The notes below the pieces were generated by a model. It worked only from the letters and a program-made list of their open reading frames with translations, did no database searches and was not told the DNA's origin. Shown here piece by piece: positions 8,595 through 18,256 of a stretch of DNA of 64,000 nucleotides (position 1 is its first letter; every line of letters begins with the position of its first letter). The position numbers were made by a program, and so were the translations under genes. This DNA is from Aeriscardovia sp. (lineage in GTDB: Bacteria > Actinomycetota > Actinomycetes > Actinomycetales > Bifidobacteriaceae): contig JAGBQH010000007.1 in NCBI GenBank assembly GCA_017632945.1, forward strand, positions 1-64,000, given 5' to 3'.

Positions 8595-10192
8595 ATGGAA
8601 GGCCATCAAGAGAGAGAGAGAGAGTCAATTCCTCCATCTGGAAGATCGCAGATGATCTTCGGGGAACTGTAGACGGATGGGACTTTAAGCAATACGTATT
8701 GGGAGCCCTATTCTATCGCTTCCTGTCTGAGAGTCTTGAAGAAAGAATAAATTCAAATGAGCGTAATGCCGGTAATGAAGATTTTCATTACAGGGATCTA
8801 GATGACGCGTTAGTAAGTGGAGAAGTAAGGGAGGAGCTAATAGATGAAAACGGTTTTTGCATCCTCCCCAGCCAGCTTTTCTGCAATGTGGCAGAAAGCG
8901 CTAAAACAAACTGCCAAGACCTCAACCTCAAACTAAAACAGATTTTTAAGGCGATAACGGATTCCACCCTGGGGCGCCCCTCCGAGAAGGCCTTCAGAGG
9001 GCTTTTCGACGATTTCGATGTCTCCAGCAATAAACTGGGAAGCACTCTTGAAAAGAAATGTGAGACTCTAAGAAAACTCCTCTTGGGAATTGAAGGCTTT
9101 CAGCTTTCCGACGTCCCCGGATCTTCAAGGGATACTTTCGGAGACGCCTACGAGTTCCTCATCACTATGTACGCATCCGGAGCTGGAAGAAGCGGGGGCG
9201 AGTTCTTCACTCCTCCCGAGGTGGGAAAACTCCTGGCCAAAATATCTTTGCAAGATCCGGAGCGCAAAGACGGGTATAAAAAGGCTGTAGGCAAAGTCTA
9301 CGATCCTACCTGCGGAAGCGGGGGGCTGCTGCTGAAGTTTGCTAAGATACTCGGCAAAGGGAACGTGGACCACTTTTACGGGCAGGATGTAAACCTCACG
9401 GTTTACAACTTGTCCCGCATGAATATGATTCTGCACGGCATTCCCTTTGAAAAATTCGACATCGTCTGCGAAGACACCCTGTTGAAGCCCGCTTTTCTTC
9501 CTTCGGCTCCCGATTCAGTGGGCGACAGGGTCGAGTGCATAGTCTCAAATCCCCCCTATTCCATTAAGTGGAAAGGCGATGCCGATCCCACCCTGATAAA
9601 TGATCCCAGGTTCAGGAAGGCCGGAAAGCTTGCCCCCCAAAAAAAGGCGGACTGGGCATTTGCGGAGCACGCCCTTTACTGCCTGCAAGAAGACGGGTGC
9701 GCTGCTATAGTCTGCTTCCCCGGGATTTTCTACAGGTCCGGCGCAGAGGGGCAGATTAGGAAGTGGATGGCAAAAAGCAATTATGTAGATGCCGTCATAG
9801 CCCTTCCCGACAACCTCTTCTTTGGAACTGCCATTTCGACCTGCATTCTGGTGCTCAGGAAAAATAAGAAAGATTCCAAAGTGCTCTTTGTGGACGCTTC
9901 GGATGAATTTAAGCACGAGGGAAACAAAAACAAACTCACCGACGAAAATATAGGCCATATCCTCGCCTTGTTGCAGAAAAGGGAAACAAAATCCGAGAAA
10001 TCGTATTTGGCTTCCATGAAAGAAATAGAAGCTCAAAACTGGAGCTTTGCCGTAAACCTGTACGTGCAAAAGGGAAACAGCAAAGAAAAGGTAGACATAA
10101 GGGCCCTCAATCAGGAAATATCACAGACAGTAAAACGAGAGGAAAAAACCCGGGGAGAACTGGATGAACTTATAAAGGGGTTGGGATTCTAA
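8595..10192 (+). CDS. hsdM: Type I restriction-modification DNA methyltransferase HsdM, out of phase
   Basis: HsdM adds adenine methyl groups and is needed for both modification and restriction. Motif I appears as DPTCGSGG and motif IV as NPPY. The open frame starts with a TTG at 8699. However, the same frame upstream, back to 8627, encodes the typical HsdM N-terminus (NSSIWKIADDLRGTVDGWDF) with no start codon. The ATG at 8595, 4 bp after AAAGGAG, is out of frame and stops at 8670 because of the (AG)8 tract. With seven AG units it would join the frame and give about 531 aa. The hsdM stop overlaps the hsdS start (TAATG). The present state therefore looks OFF, unless reads or slippage say otherwise. 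Confidence 0.9.
8609..8624 (+). repeat. (AG)8 dinucleotide repeat in the hsdM start region
   Basis: Eight perfect AG units lie 14 bp downstream of the A of the best hsdM ATG (8595). Unit number decides the frame: 4, 7 or 10 units connect the ATG to the methyltransferase frame, and 8 do not. Slipped-strand change at such tracts is a known cause of phase variation. Confidence 0.95.
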
Positions 10193-11304
10193 TGAGCAAT
10201 TTAAAAGATCTATTGGAATCCGTCCCAGACAAAGACACGACATGGGAAACCATAGGATCGCTTTCCACTATAGTGGCTACTGACCATATTGACAAAAGTA
10301 ATTATCGGCCCCAAGGTAAATATCCCGTAATTTCTCAGGCTAGCGAGTTTATTAGCGGTTTTACAGATCAAGGCAACGCTATGCCTAAGGATGAATATAT
10401 ATGTTTTGGCGATCATACGCTTTGCGTAAAATTTATAGACTTTAGCTTTGTACAAGGGGCTGACGGTCTAAAAATTCTCAAGGTTAGAGATAAGCAAACT
10501 ATATATCCTAAGTATTTTTATTACTGTGTACAAATTGCCGCTTCTAATTTGCCATCTGGATATGAACGCCATTGGAAATTATTAAGGCAATTCTCACTCC
10601 CCATTCCGCCTCTCGAAGTGCAGAAAAGGATCGCAGACACTTTGGACAAGTTCACGGAGTTGGAGACCGAGTTGGAGACCGAGTTGGAGGAAAGAAATAG
10701 GCAATACGGCTATTACAGGGGGAAGCTTATACATAACGGAGCCCCAGAAGTCCCCCTCAAAGATTTTGTCGCGATCACAAAAGGAAAGCAGCTCAACAAG
10801 GAGCTTTGTTCAAAAGTCCAAACCGAAAAAACTCCTTTCCCTGTTATTAACGGAGGAATGATGCCCTCTGGGTTTTGGAATGAATTCAACTTCGACAAGG
10901 GTAAAATCACAATTGCCCAGGGAGGGAAATCTGGTGGATTTGTAAGTTGGCAAACTTTGCCATTTTGGGCTGGAGCACATTGCTTTGTAGTGAGCAACTT
11001 TGATAACAAAAAATTAAATTACAGGTACCTTTACTACTTCCTTAAAGAAAAGCAAGCAGATCTTCAGTCTCAAAAGCAAGGCGCCACAATTCCAAGTCTC
11101 TCAGCCGACGCTCTCCTTTTGCTGAACATCCCCCTTCCCCCTCTTGAAACTCAAAAAGAGATCGCAGACGTCTTAGATAAGTTCACCTCCCTTACATCCT
11201 CTGTGAAGGTAGGGATTCCCGCTGAAATTTCTCTGAGGCGAAAACAGATGGAGTGGTACAGAGACGCGATGTTCAAGGCACTTTACAGCGAGGAAGAAAA
11301 ATAA
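10192..11304 (+). CDS. hsdS: Type I restriction-modification specificity subunit HsdS
   Basis: HsdS carries the two target recognition domains that define the bipartite DNA site. In the 370-aa protein, TRD1 covers about residues 1-140 and TRD2 about 190-315. Each is followed by a conserved helical part: PIPPLEVQKRIADTLDKFTELE... and PLPPLETQKEIADVLDKFTSL. The first helical spacer contains a 12-bp tandem repeat giving TELETELETELE. The start overlaps the hsdM stop by one base, so translation is probably coupled to hsdM. TRD1 is AT-richer than its surroundings, as is common for exchanged specificity domains. Confidence 0.95.
   Translation: MSNLKDLLESVPDKDTTWETIGSLSTIVATDHIDKSNYRPQGKYPVISQASEFISGFTDQGNAMPKDEYICFGDHTLCVKFIDFSFVQGADGLKILKVRDKQTIYPKYFYYCVQIAASNLPSGYERHWKLLRQFSLPIPPLEVQKRIADTLDKFTELETELETELEERNRQYGYYRGKLIHNGAPEVPLKDFVAITKGKQLNKELCSKVQTEKTPFPVINGGMMPSGFWNEFNFDKGKITIAQGGKSGGFVSWQTLPFWAGAHCFVVSNFDNKKLNYRYLYYFLKEKQADLQSQKQGATIPSLSADALLLLNIPLPPLETQKEIADVLDKFTSLTSSVKVGIPAEISLRRKQMEWYRDAMFKALYSEEEK
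10657..10689 (+). repeat. 12-bp tandem repeat in the HsdS central spacer
   Basis: GAGTTGGAGACC occurs twice and is followed by a 9-bp partial third copy. The unit adds four residues (ELET) in frame. In EcoR124-type HsdS, gain or loss of a four-residue repeat at this place changes the spacing of the recognised half-sites. Confidence 0.9.
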
Positions 11305-14199
11305 ATGGGAACTTTCAACATTGTAAGCCAAGGGGAGTTTTCCACCGTCCTTGCAAATAAAGACGAGCTTAAAAAATCCCCCAAGAGCCGCGAGTACCAA
11401 TCAGAAGGGGATCTTGAAAAAGAATTTATAAATTCCCTTCGCGATCTTGGCTACGAGTACAAAGACTTTCATCTCGAGAAGGGCCTGGAAGCCAACTTAA
11501 GAGAGCAGATCGGAAAGTTGAACAGATACAGTTTTTCGGACGCCGACTGGGACAGATTCTGCAATGAAAAGCTGTCGGACTTAGACATGGAAAAGGCCAC
11601 TTGGATTATCCAGGAAAACAGCACCCTGGATTTTACGGACGAAAAGGGAGAACTTCACAATATAAAGCTCGTTGACAAAGACAACCTCTCCCGCAATTCC
11701 TGCCAGGTAATCGAGCAGTTTATAGACGAGGCGGATAACGGAAGGCAGAAAAACAGGTATGACGTAACAATCCTTATAAACGGCCTCCCCCTCGTACACT
11801 GCGAGCTGAAAAGAAGGGACCGACCCCTCCAAGACGCCTTCAACCAGATAGACCGTTACAAGGCGACTTCCTTTCCCGACGGGATGGGCCTTTTCAACTT
11901 CATACAAATCTTTGTGATAAGCAACGGAGGAGACACCAGGTACTACTCCAACACCGTAGAGAAAAACCGCAGAGCCGACGAGGACAACTTCAAGTTCGCC
12001 TGCAGATGGACGGATCAGAAAAACAGTCCGATAAGGGATTTGAACGATTTTTCACAGGCCTTCTTCAACAAGCGCACCCTTCTTAGCATTCTGACCCGCT
12101 ACTGCGTGTTTACGGCAAAAAATGAAGAAGGGGAAAGGCGCCTTCTTGTAATGCGCCCGTACCAGATAACTGCGACGGAAAAAGTGCTGGAAAAAATAAA
12201 CCAGGCGCATCTTAACGGCAAATTCGGGACTGAACGGCAGGGCGGATACGTCTGGCACACCACAGGCTCAGGCAAAACCCTGACTTCTTTCAAGACTGCA
12301 ACGTTGGCTTCCAAAATGAAGGGGGTAGACAAGGTGCTTGTCGTAGTCGACAGGCAAGACCTCGATTACCAAACCATAAAGGAATACAACAAGTACAGCG
12401 AGGGATGTGTGGACTTTACCAATAACTCAAGGAATCTGGAAGAGCAGCTTGAAAATGACAACATAAAACTTATTGTCACCACCATTCAAAAGCTAAACGC
12501 CTTGTGCCGGAGGAAGAAAATCTCCGAAAAAGTCCGGAACCTCAACTGCGTATTCATATTCGACGAGTGCCACAGATCTCAGGCCGGCATAATGCATTCC
12601 AACATCGTGAATAACTTTAAAAAGTACCTGCTTTTCGGATTTAGCGGAACCCCTATTTTCGAGTCCGACAAAAAAACCTCCAGCGAAGGCAGGGAAATCG
12701 AGGCTACCACCCCCAATATCTTCGGAGATCCCCTGCACGAGTATACGATAGTGCACGCAATCAACGACGAAACGGTGCTCCCTTTTCAGTATTCGCTTGT
12801 AGGATGCGCTGACAAAACTTTCAGGTCTCCAGAAAATTTGCAGGTGCGGGCAAATGCGGACTATATTGCCCGAAACTTCAACTTTTATACGCATAAAGGA
12901 CGCTACAACTCCATCCTGGCCGCAGAAAGCATCGAAGCCGCAAAAGAATACTGGAGGGCCTTCAAGGGCTTAGAGAAAGAAGGCCTTGGAGACTTTAAGA
13001 TGGCCATAGTCTATTCTTCTCAGGGAGGAGAGGAAGATGAAATGGATCCGGGCGCAGAAAAAGCGGAAAACAGAATCTTCTTAAAGGAGGCGATCTCAGA
13101 CTACAACCGAGAGTTTGGTTGCAATTTCTTCATGGAAAACGCTCAAAGTTTCCAGGAATACTACAGAGATGTTTCAGAAAAGATGAAAGAGCGAGAGCTC
13201 GATCTTTTGATAGTGGTGAATATGTTTCTGACGGGATTCGATTCCAAGCGTCTAAGCACTTTGTGGGTGGATAAGAACCTTGAAAAACACAACCTCCTAC
13301 AGGCGTTTTCGAGGACAAACCGGATCTTTGATTCCACAAAGGACAAGGGCATAATCGTCTCTTTCAGGGATCTGGAGGAAAAACTGGATGAATCCCTAGC
13401 CATATACGGATCTGACGCCAAGGCGGACAAGGGCCTGATATTCGGCCGCTCCTACGAAGATCTTATGGAAGGCTGGGAGGATAAAGACGGGAAACACAAA
13501 GGCTACAGGCAGGTTGTACAAGATTTTCAGGGCGAATTTCCCGTTGGCGTGGAACCGGTGGGGGAAAGAGGGAAGAGAAAATTTGCGGAAGATTGGAACG
13601 AAATACTGAAAAGATCCAACCTCCTCTCCACTTTCCCTGAATTTGAAATAGAAGATCCCATTACCCCGAGAGACAGGCAAACCTACAACGGCACCTATCT
13701 CAATCTTCGCGACCGCTTCAGGGCCTGCCCGGAAGAGAATCCCGATCTCACGGAAGTGGTTTGGGAAGTCAAACTTTTGAGCCAAAAGGAAATTGACGTC
13801 GACTATATCCTGAACCTGTGCGCCAAGGGTGACACCATGGATGATGTGGACAGGGCGATAAATTCGAGCCTGGTTTTGCGCCCTCAAAAGGAGGTCATCT
13901 TAAAATACCTCAGCGATCCCGGGACAGCGGATGGAAAAGAAGATTTTCCGGATTTTCGGCGAAGAGAACGGGAAAAGTCCTTGGATCACATCATAAAAGA
14001 CGCCCATCTTGAACCTGAAAAAACCCGGAAGTTTTGCAAAGAATGGATCCGCACTCAAAATCGTGACCCCTTCGTAGGCCGCGCCTTTGCAGGCATACTT
14101 CCCCCCTTGTCCTTATTCGATAAAGAAAGGGCAAAGAAAAAAGAGGAAGTTAGGAATGCGCTTTGCAAGTGGGCAGAAAAGTACGCAATCTTAGGATGA
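11305..14199 (+). CDS. hsdR: Type I restriction enzyme HsdR subunit
   Basis: HsdR is the ATP-driven translocase and endonuclease of the complex. The 964-aa protein has an N-terminal PD-(D/E)xK-like nuclease with DVTILINGLPLVHCELKRRD at about residues 152-171. The Walker A motif TTGSGKT is near 319 and the DECH box (DECHRSQ) near 420. Helicase domain 2 includes MFLTGFDSKRLSTLWVDK and QAFSRTNR. The frame is intact and the ATG directly follows the hsdS stop. Restriction needs HsdM and HsdS, so an OFF hsdM should also silence cleavage. Confidence 0.96.
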   Translation: MGTFNIVSQGEFSTVLANKDELKKSPKSREYQSEGDLEKEFINSLRDLGYEYKDFHLEKGLEANLREQIGKLNRYSFSDADWDRFCNEKLSDLDMEKATWIIQENSTLDFTDEKGELHNIKLVDKDNLSRNSCQVIEQFIDEADNGRQKNRYDVTILINGLPLVHCELKRRDRPLQDAFNQIDRYKATSFPDGMGLFNFIQIFVISNGGDTRYYSNTVEKNRRADEDNFKFACRWTDQKNSPIRDLNDFSQAFFNKRTLLSILTRYCVFTAKNEEGERRLLVMRPYQITATEKVLEKINQAHLNGKFGTERQGGYVWHTTGSGKTLTSFKTATLASKMKGVDKVLVVVDRQDLDYQTIKEYNKYSEGCVDFTNNSRNLEEQLENDNIKLIVTTIQKLNALCRRKKISEKVRNLNCVFIFDECHRSQAGIMHSNIVNNFKKYLLFGFSGTPIFESDKKTSSEGREIEATTPNIFGDPLHEYTIVHAINDETVLPFQYSLVGCADKTFRSPENLQVRANADYIARNFNFYTHKGRYNSILAAESIEAAKEYWRAFKGLEKEGLGDFKMAIVYSSQGGEEDEMDPGAEKAENRIFLKEAISDYNREFGCNFFMENAQSFQEYYRDVSEKMKERELDLLIVVNMFLTGFDSKRLSTLWVDKNLEKHNLLQAFSRTNRIFDSTKDKGIIVSFRDLEEKLDESLAIYGSDAKADKGLIFGRSYEDLMEGWEDKDGKHKGYRQVVQDFQGEFPVGVEPVGERGKRKFAEDWNEILKRSNLLSTFPEFEIEDPITPRDRQTYNGTYLNLRDRFRACPEENPDLTEVVWEVKLLSQKEIDVDYILNLCAKGDTMDDVDRAINSSLVLRPQKEVILKYLSDPGTADGKEDFPDFRRREREKSLDHIIKDAHLEPEKTRKFCKEWIRTQNRDPFVGRAFAGILPPLSLFDKERAKKKEEVRNALCKWAEKYAILG

Positions 14200-14765
14200 C
14201 CTCGGGCTCCTTGCCGCCTATAAGCTCTCCTGCGGCGGATCCGATTTTGCCGTCCCGACTGCGCCCCTTAAGAATTTCAAACTCCTTCTACTTTTGACAG
14301 GTCGGAATGAAAAGTGGGAAATTGCCAGCTCTTAACTGGGGCGATAACTACTAAGAAGGAAAAAGCTTCGGAAAAAAGAGGGATTTTAAGAAGGGGTTTA
14401 AATAGGCGCCTCCAAAACTCCGCCATTCACTTTCGGAAGGGATCTTGCGAACAGGAAATGGAGCTGTGAAGACTGCGCCAGCCAAAGACAGGTTTTTGCG
14501 TTTAACCCAAACCCAAAAGAAGGGGGGGCTTATAAATTCCAGCCCGTCCTTTTCCTTCCGCTTTTTTAAATTCAAAAAATATCTCCCGAAACCCGCGCGA
14601 ACCCAGAGACTTAAATGCCCTCCGCAAGTTCTCTTGCAGGGCCAAAAGAAAGCCAAAGGCGGCCTCTCGGGCTCCCCATAAGCTGCAAGCAAAACTCATC
14701 CCGGCCGATTTGTTCATCTGTGGGAATATATTTTTTCTAAAGTTTCCATACAAAAGGAGAAACAA
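14200..14765 (+). other. 566-bp region without a recognised gene
   Basis: A weak hairpin (GCCGC/GCGGC at 14213-14236) follows hsdR and may act as a terminator. The rest is purine- and pyrimidine-biased. Open frames on either strand lack convincing composition. The last 60 bp must hold the promoter of the following surface-protein gene (AT-rich, AATATATTTTTTC), but I cannot fix hexamers. Confidence 0.5.
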
Positions 14766-17618
14766 GTGTTAAGGAAACGTCCTACTAAAGCCGGTAAGGC
14801 AGACAGAAAATTAAGCATAGCAATAGTTGCGGGAGTGACGGGGCTGGGGACCATGCTCGCCATGGCGCCCGCTTCTTTTGCAAGTACTCTGCCCGCGCGT
14901 ACTGGAAACCAAGATACTTCAAGCCTGAGCGCATCCGCCCTGAAAATTTCTGAGCTGCAAAAAGCGAAGGGCGTGCTGGACTCGATCTCCCAGGCAGCTC
15001 TCCCCTCCTCTTCCCTGGATACTGCTTCCTACCAGACCCAGGAAAAGCAGCAGGAGCTGGCTAAAAGCCTGCTTAGCCTGACAAAAAATTTGGAAGGCGT
15101 GCTGCATGGAACGCCCAGCGCATCAGAGCTGCAATCCGTCCAAAGCGGGTTAAATCAAGTGGAGGACGTGCTTAACACCCCCAACCTCCCCACTTCCCAG
15201 CTCGAAGGGGCTGCAAACACCCAAGGCAAACTTCAAAGCCTTGTAGAGCAGCTTCAGAGCATAATAAACGATGCGTCCTCCCAATACGAGGCGCAGCTTA
15301 AGAATGCGGTGGATGATTTTAACAATTCCGAACTTCCTGCCATAGAGGCGGCAGTAAGCAAGGCCATCCAAGCCTCGCAAAGCGTATACGGAATGGCAAA
15401 CAGCGCAAACAACCCCACACTTTCTTCCGCCCTCAGCACTTTTTCATCTGATGCCAGCAGCGCCGCCAGCGAGGCGGGAAGCTCTTCGGATTCTTCCAGC
15501 CTGATCGGCGAAGCCGAGCTGATAGAACAAAACGCCAACGCCCAGCTCGCCAATATCCAAAACGAATCCAAGGGCTTCTACGATTCTTCATCTTCTTCGC
15601 CCCAAGGAAGCCTGGTTATGGAGGCCAAAAACTTTGATACTTGGGCAAAGACATGGATTGAAGATGCCAATGGGGGGCAAAACTCCGCCACCCATTACGG
15701 CTACACCAGTTTCTTAAATGCCATCAATACGGCGCTTAGCGACGTATCCGCCTGGCAGGCCGACCACACTCTTACAGTCAGCGACCAGGCCGACGCCGCC
15801 ACGGTGGAAAATAACTTGAAAATAATGAAGGCAGCAGTAGAAACGCTTCAAAACCTCATGGAAAACAGCGATGCAGCTTCCCTCTCTGCAGATGATGCGT
15901 ATTCTACGGCTTGGCAGGAGGCTTTGAGCGGGTCCTCTTCCACATTTGCAACGTTGCAAAGCTTTATTACGATGCCCTTCACCCCGGCGGCTCAGGGAGG
16001 CGCTTCTGGAACCGTTCCGGAAAGCGTAAGCACCTATGGGGGGCAGACTTTTAACGTATGGCCTAAAGACAACCCCTTCAGCGGTTCCAATGCGTCTCAA
16101 CTTTGGACAGACCTTTCCACTCTTCAAAGCGATGCTTTAGGAAACCTTCCAAAGATGGATTTGGGAGAATCGGGAAGCATAAACTCGGTGCGGGAAACTT
16201 GGGAAAGGGACTGGTCCAATTACGAGTACCTCCAGGCCCTGAACCGTTACGCCGAGCCGATTCTTTACGATTCACGCCAAGTCCTTTCCCTCGCCCAGCA
16301 AGCTTCGGCAAAGATAACTTCCGCCCTTCAGCTGGCAAAGCAGGCTACCGATGCAAACTCAGAGCTGGCAGAAGAAAACTCCTCTCAAGGCGCCTCTTTG
16401 GCTAAAGAGGCCGGGGAGGATCTTGAAGATGCACTGGCGGATGTAAACAACGCGGAGAGCTACGGAGCTTCAGTGACGCAGGATATGGGGGGAGCGTACT
16501 CCCAATACGTCAGCGCCACAAGTTCCACCCCCAGCATCACCGTTCTAAAGCAACTGGCCACCTACGGCAAATCCGTTATCGTAAAGGTAGACCTTCCCGT
16601 TCAAACTACCGAGGATGCCCTCTATACCCAGTCCCAGATAAGCCAGACCGAGTCCAATCTCACCGGCGCCATAAACCAGGCTTATGAAGATCTAACGGGA
16701 TCTGCCGCCGGCACCGGCAAAGGGGGTCTTTTAGGAGACGGGGCGGCTTGGCAGAGGGCCCTGGTGACCCAGGGCGTTTTCAATGAGGCACAAAAGTCCT
16801 ATGACAACATCGGGAAGGTGCAGCAGGACCTTGAGGGCGTCAAATCCGCTTCCAATCCGGCAGATGCCACAGAAAGCCTAAACAATCTGCAGGCCGATCT
16901 TCCCGTCCTCATAAGCAGCGCCCAGAACGCGCTTGAAAGCATGAGCAGCGGATCGCAAACTTTGCAGGGATTAAACCAAAGTTCCCCCTACAGCCAAAGC
17001 GACATCTCAAGCGCCAATGCGGATCTGACCCAGGCACTCCCCCTAGCCTCCGCTTCCAACGCCTCCAACCCCATTCAAAAGGCCATAGGCGACGCAAACT
17101 CCTATAACTCGGGGAACCCCATCGTATCGGGAATAAAGAACCTTCAACCTGCAATTTCTTCCCTAATCGGCCAGGACGGCCAGCAGGGGGAAGCGCAAAA
17201 GGTTTTGTCCCTTCCCTTCCAAGCGACCCCAGCTTCAACTTCTTCCAGCTCTGCCCCTTCGCCCCAGTCCTCCCCAAGCGTTAAAAGCGCCGTTCAAACC
17301 GAGCCTGCAGAAAAGCAGGCTCCCGCTAAGATCGCAAAGCCGCAAACTCCCCACCTCGCATCCGGTCAGGCGGTTCCCTCCTCATCGGTTTCCCCAAGCT
17401 CTGCCCCTTCGCCCCAGTCCTCCCCAAGCGTTAAAAGCGCCGTTCAAACCGAGCCTGCAGAAAAGCAGGCTCCCGCTAAGATCGCAAAGCCGCAAACTCC
17501 CCACCTCGCATCTACCGGTTCGGATGTTGACGCTGCGGCCTTGGGGGCTGCAATTCTCTTAACCGTGGGAGTAGTGGCGGAACTTTTGAAAAACAAAAAG
17601 AGAAGGAAAAACAGATAA
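14766..17618 (+). CDS. Large cell-wall-anchored surface protein with LASTG sorting signal (paralog 1)
   Basis: A 950-aa secreted protein of unknown function. A basic N-terminus and hydrophobic stretch (IAIVAGVTGLGTMLAMAP) form a signal peptide, probably cut after SFA (residue 39). The long middle is rich in Ala, Ser, Gln and Asn, probably helical, and lacks cysteines. The C-terminus has a Ser/Pro/Ala stalk, LASTG at 914-918, a hydrophobic segment and a KNKKRRKNR tail. LAxTG is the recognition motif of class E sortases in actinobacteria, so wall anchoring is inferred. GTG start with ribosome site AAAAGGAG. The stalk has an exact 116-bp repeat. It is homologous to the next gene along most of its length. 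Adhesion is plausible but not shown. Confidence 0.85.
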   Translation: MLRKRPTKAGKADRKLSIAIVAGVTGLGTMLAMAPASFASTLPARTGNQDTSSLSASALKISELQKAKGVLDSISQAALPSSSLDTASYQTQEKQQELAKSLLSLTKNLEGVLHGTPSASELQSVQSGLNQVEDVLNTPNLPTSQLEGAANTQGKLQSLVEQLQSIINDASSQYEAQLKNAVDDFNNSELPAIEAAVSKAIQASQSVYGMANSANNPTLSSALSTFSSDASSAASEAGSSSDSSSLIGEAELIEQNANAQLANIQNESKGFYDSSSSSPQGSLVMEAKNFDTWAKTWIEDANGGQNSATHYGYTSFLNAINTALSDVSAWQADHTLTVSDQADAATVENNLKIMKAAVETLQNLMENSDAASLSADDAYSTAWQEALSGSSSTFATLQSFITMPFTPAAQGGASGTVPESVSTYGGQTFNVWPKDNPFSGSNASQLWTDLSTLQSDALGNLPKMDLGESGSINSVRETWERDWSNYEYLQALNRYAEPILYDSRQVLSLAQQASAKITSALQLAKQATDANSELAEENSSQGASLAKEAGEDLEDALADVNNAESYGASVTQDMGGAYSQYVSATSSTPSITVLKQLATYGKSVIVKVDLPVQTTEDALYTQSQISQTESNLTGAINQAYEDLTGSAAGTGKGGLLGDGAAWQRALVTQGVFNEAQKSYDNIGKVQQDLEGVKSASNPADATESLNNLQADLPVLISSAQNALESMSSGSQTLQGLNQSSPYSQSDISSANADLTQALPLASASNASNPIQKAIGDANSYNSGNPIVSGIKNLQPAISSLIGQDGQQGEAQKVLSLPFQATPASTSSSSAPSPQSSPSVKSAVQTEPAEKQAPAKIAKPQTPHLASGQAVPSSSVSPSSAPSPQSSPSVKSAVQTEPAEKQAPAKIAKPQTPHLASTGSDVDAAALGAAILLTVGVVAELLKNKKRRKNR
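17247..17512 (+). repeat. Exact 116-bp direct repeat in the stalk of surface protein 1
   Basis: 17247-17362 and 17397-17512 are identical, with a 150-bp period (50 codons). Each copy encodes the segment from SSAPSPQSSPSVKSAVQ through KIAKPQTPHLAS. The second copy leads into the LASTG sorting motif, while the first reads LASGQ. This points to a recent in-frame duplication that lengthened the wall-spanning part. Confidence 0.95.
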
Positions 17619-18256
17619 GTTTTTGACCGCTTAAGAAGGAAGGGAATGGGGTTTCCCGATTAAAGGGAGATCCGGATTCAGGGCGAAATTTATCCCTTCC
17701 CCTAGCACCCCGGAAAACCTTTATGAATGCAGCCTGAAACCCTGCCCCCTTAAAGAGGGTTAGCAGAACTTTTATTGGCGCGCTCTTTTGCTTTCAACGC
17801 GCCCCTGCCCCTTGGGGCGCTTCCATTTTGCCGGAGGCTTGCTTAGGGCTTTCAATCTCCAACGACTAACCAATCTGCAAGGCGCCCCTCTATACTCTTC
17901 ACCGCTTTTCTGACAGGCGAAAAACTGCCCCCGGCGCCTTTTTGAGCGCAATCTCATCTTCCGAAATTGCATTAAGCGTCTTAATTTTGGGGGGCACTCT
18001 TCGCTTTCTTCCAAGGGAATTTCTGGCAAGGCTTGGCGGCAAAATGAACCGAGCCGGAAAATCAAAAACAGGCTCCTCCGCCCTCAAAAAGACCCTGCAC
18101 CGAATTTGTCCTCCATAAGGGAGCAAAAGGCAAAATCCTTTACTTGGCAAAATAAAAATTTGACTATCGGTAAATTCTTTATGGCATAGTGACATGGTGT
18201 CGATTAGCATTGATACATGTAGATTTAAATTCTCACCAATATAAGAGGAAGGCAAA
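17619..18256 (+). other. 638-bp region between the two surface-protein genes
   Basis: No credible gene. A short GGGAA/TTCCC hairpin lies near 17646. The final about 100 bp are AT-rich and carry the likely promoter and ribosome site of the second surface protein. Open frames on the minus strand lack a convincing ribosome site or family pattern. Confidence 0.5.
18160..18190 (+). promoter_or_regulatory. Possible promoter of surface protein 2
   Basis: TTGACT (18160-18165) is a good -35 box. The best -10 is CATAGT (18185-18190) at a wide 19-bp spacing. A short inverted repeat GACA-TGG-TGTC follows directly. The -35 is convincing and the -10 is weak. Confidence 0.3.

Noticed and set aside
8599-8630. 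Low-complexity AG tract as a CRISPR or satellite
   Set aside because: Only 16 bp with no spacers; explained by its place at the hsdM start.
14351-14692. 113-aa minus-strand frame in the gap before surface protein 1
   Set aside because: No ribosome site, odd aromatic/basic composition and no neighbour link; treated as noncoding.
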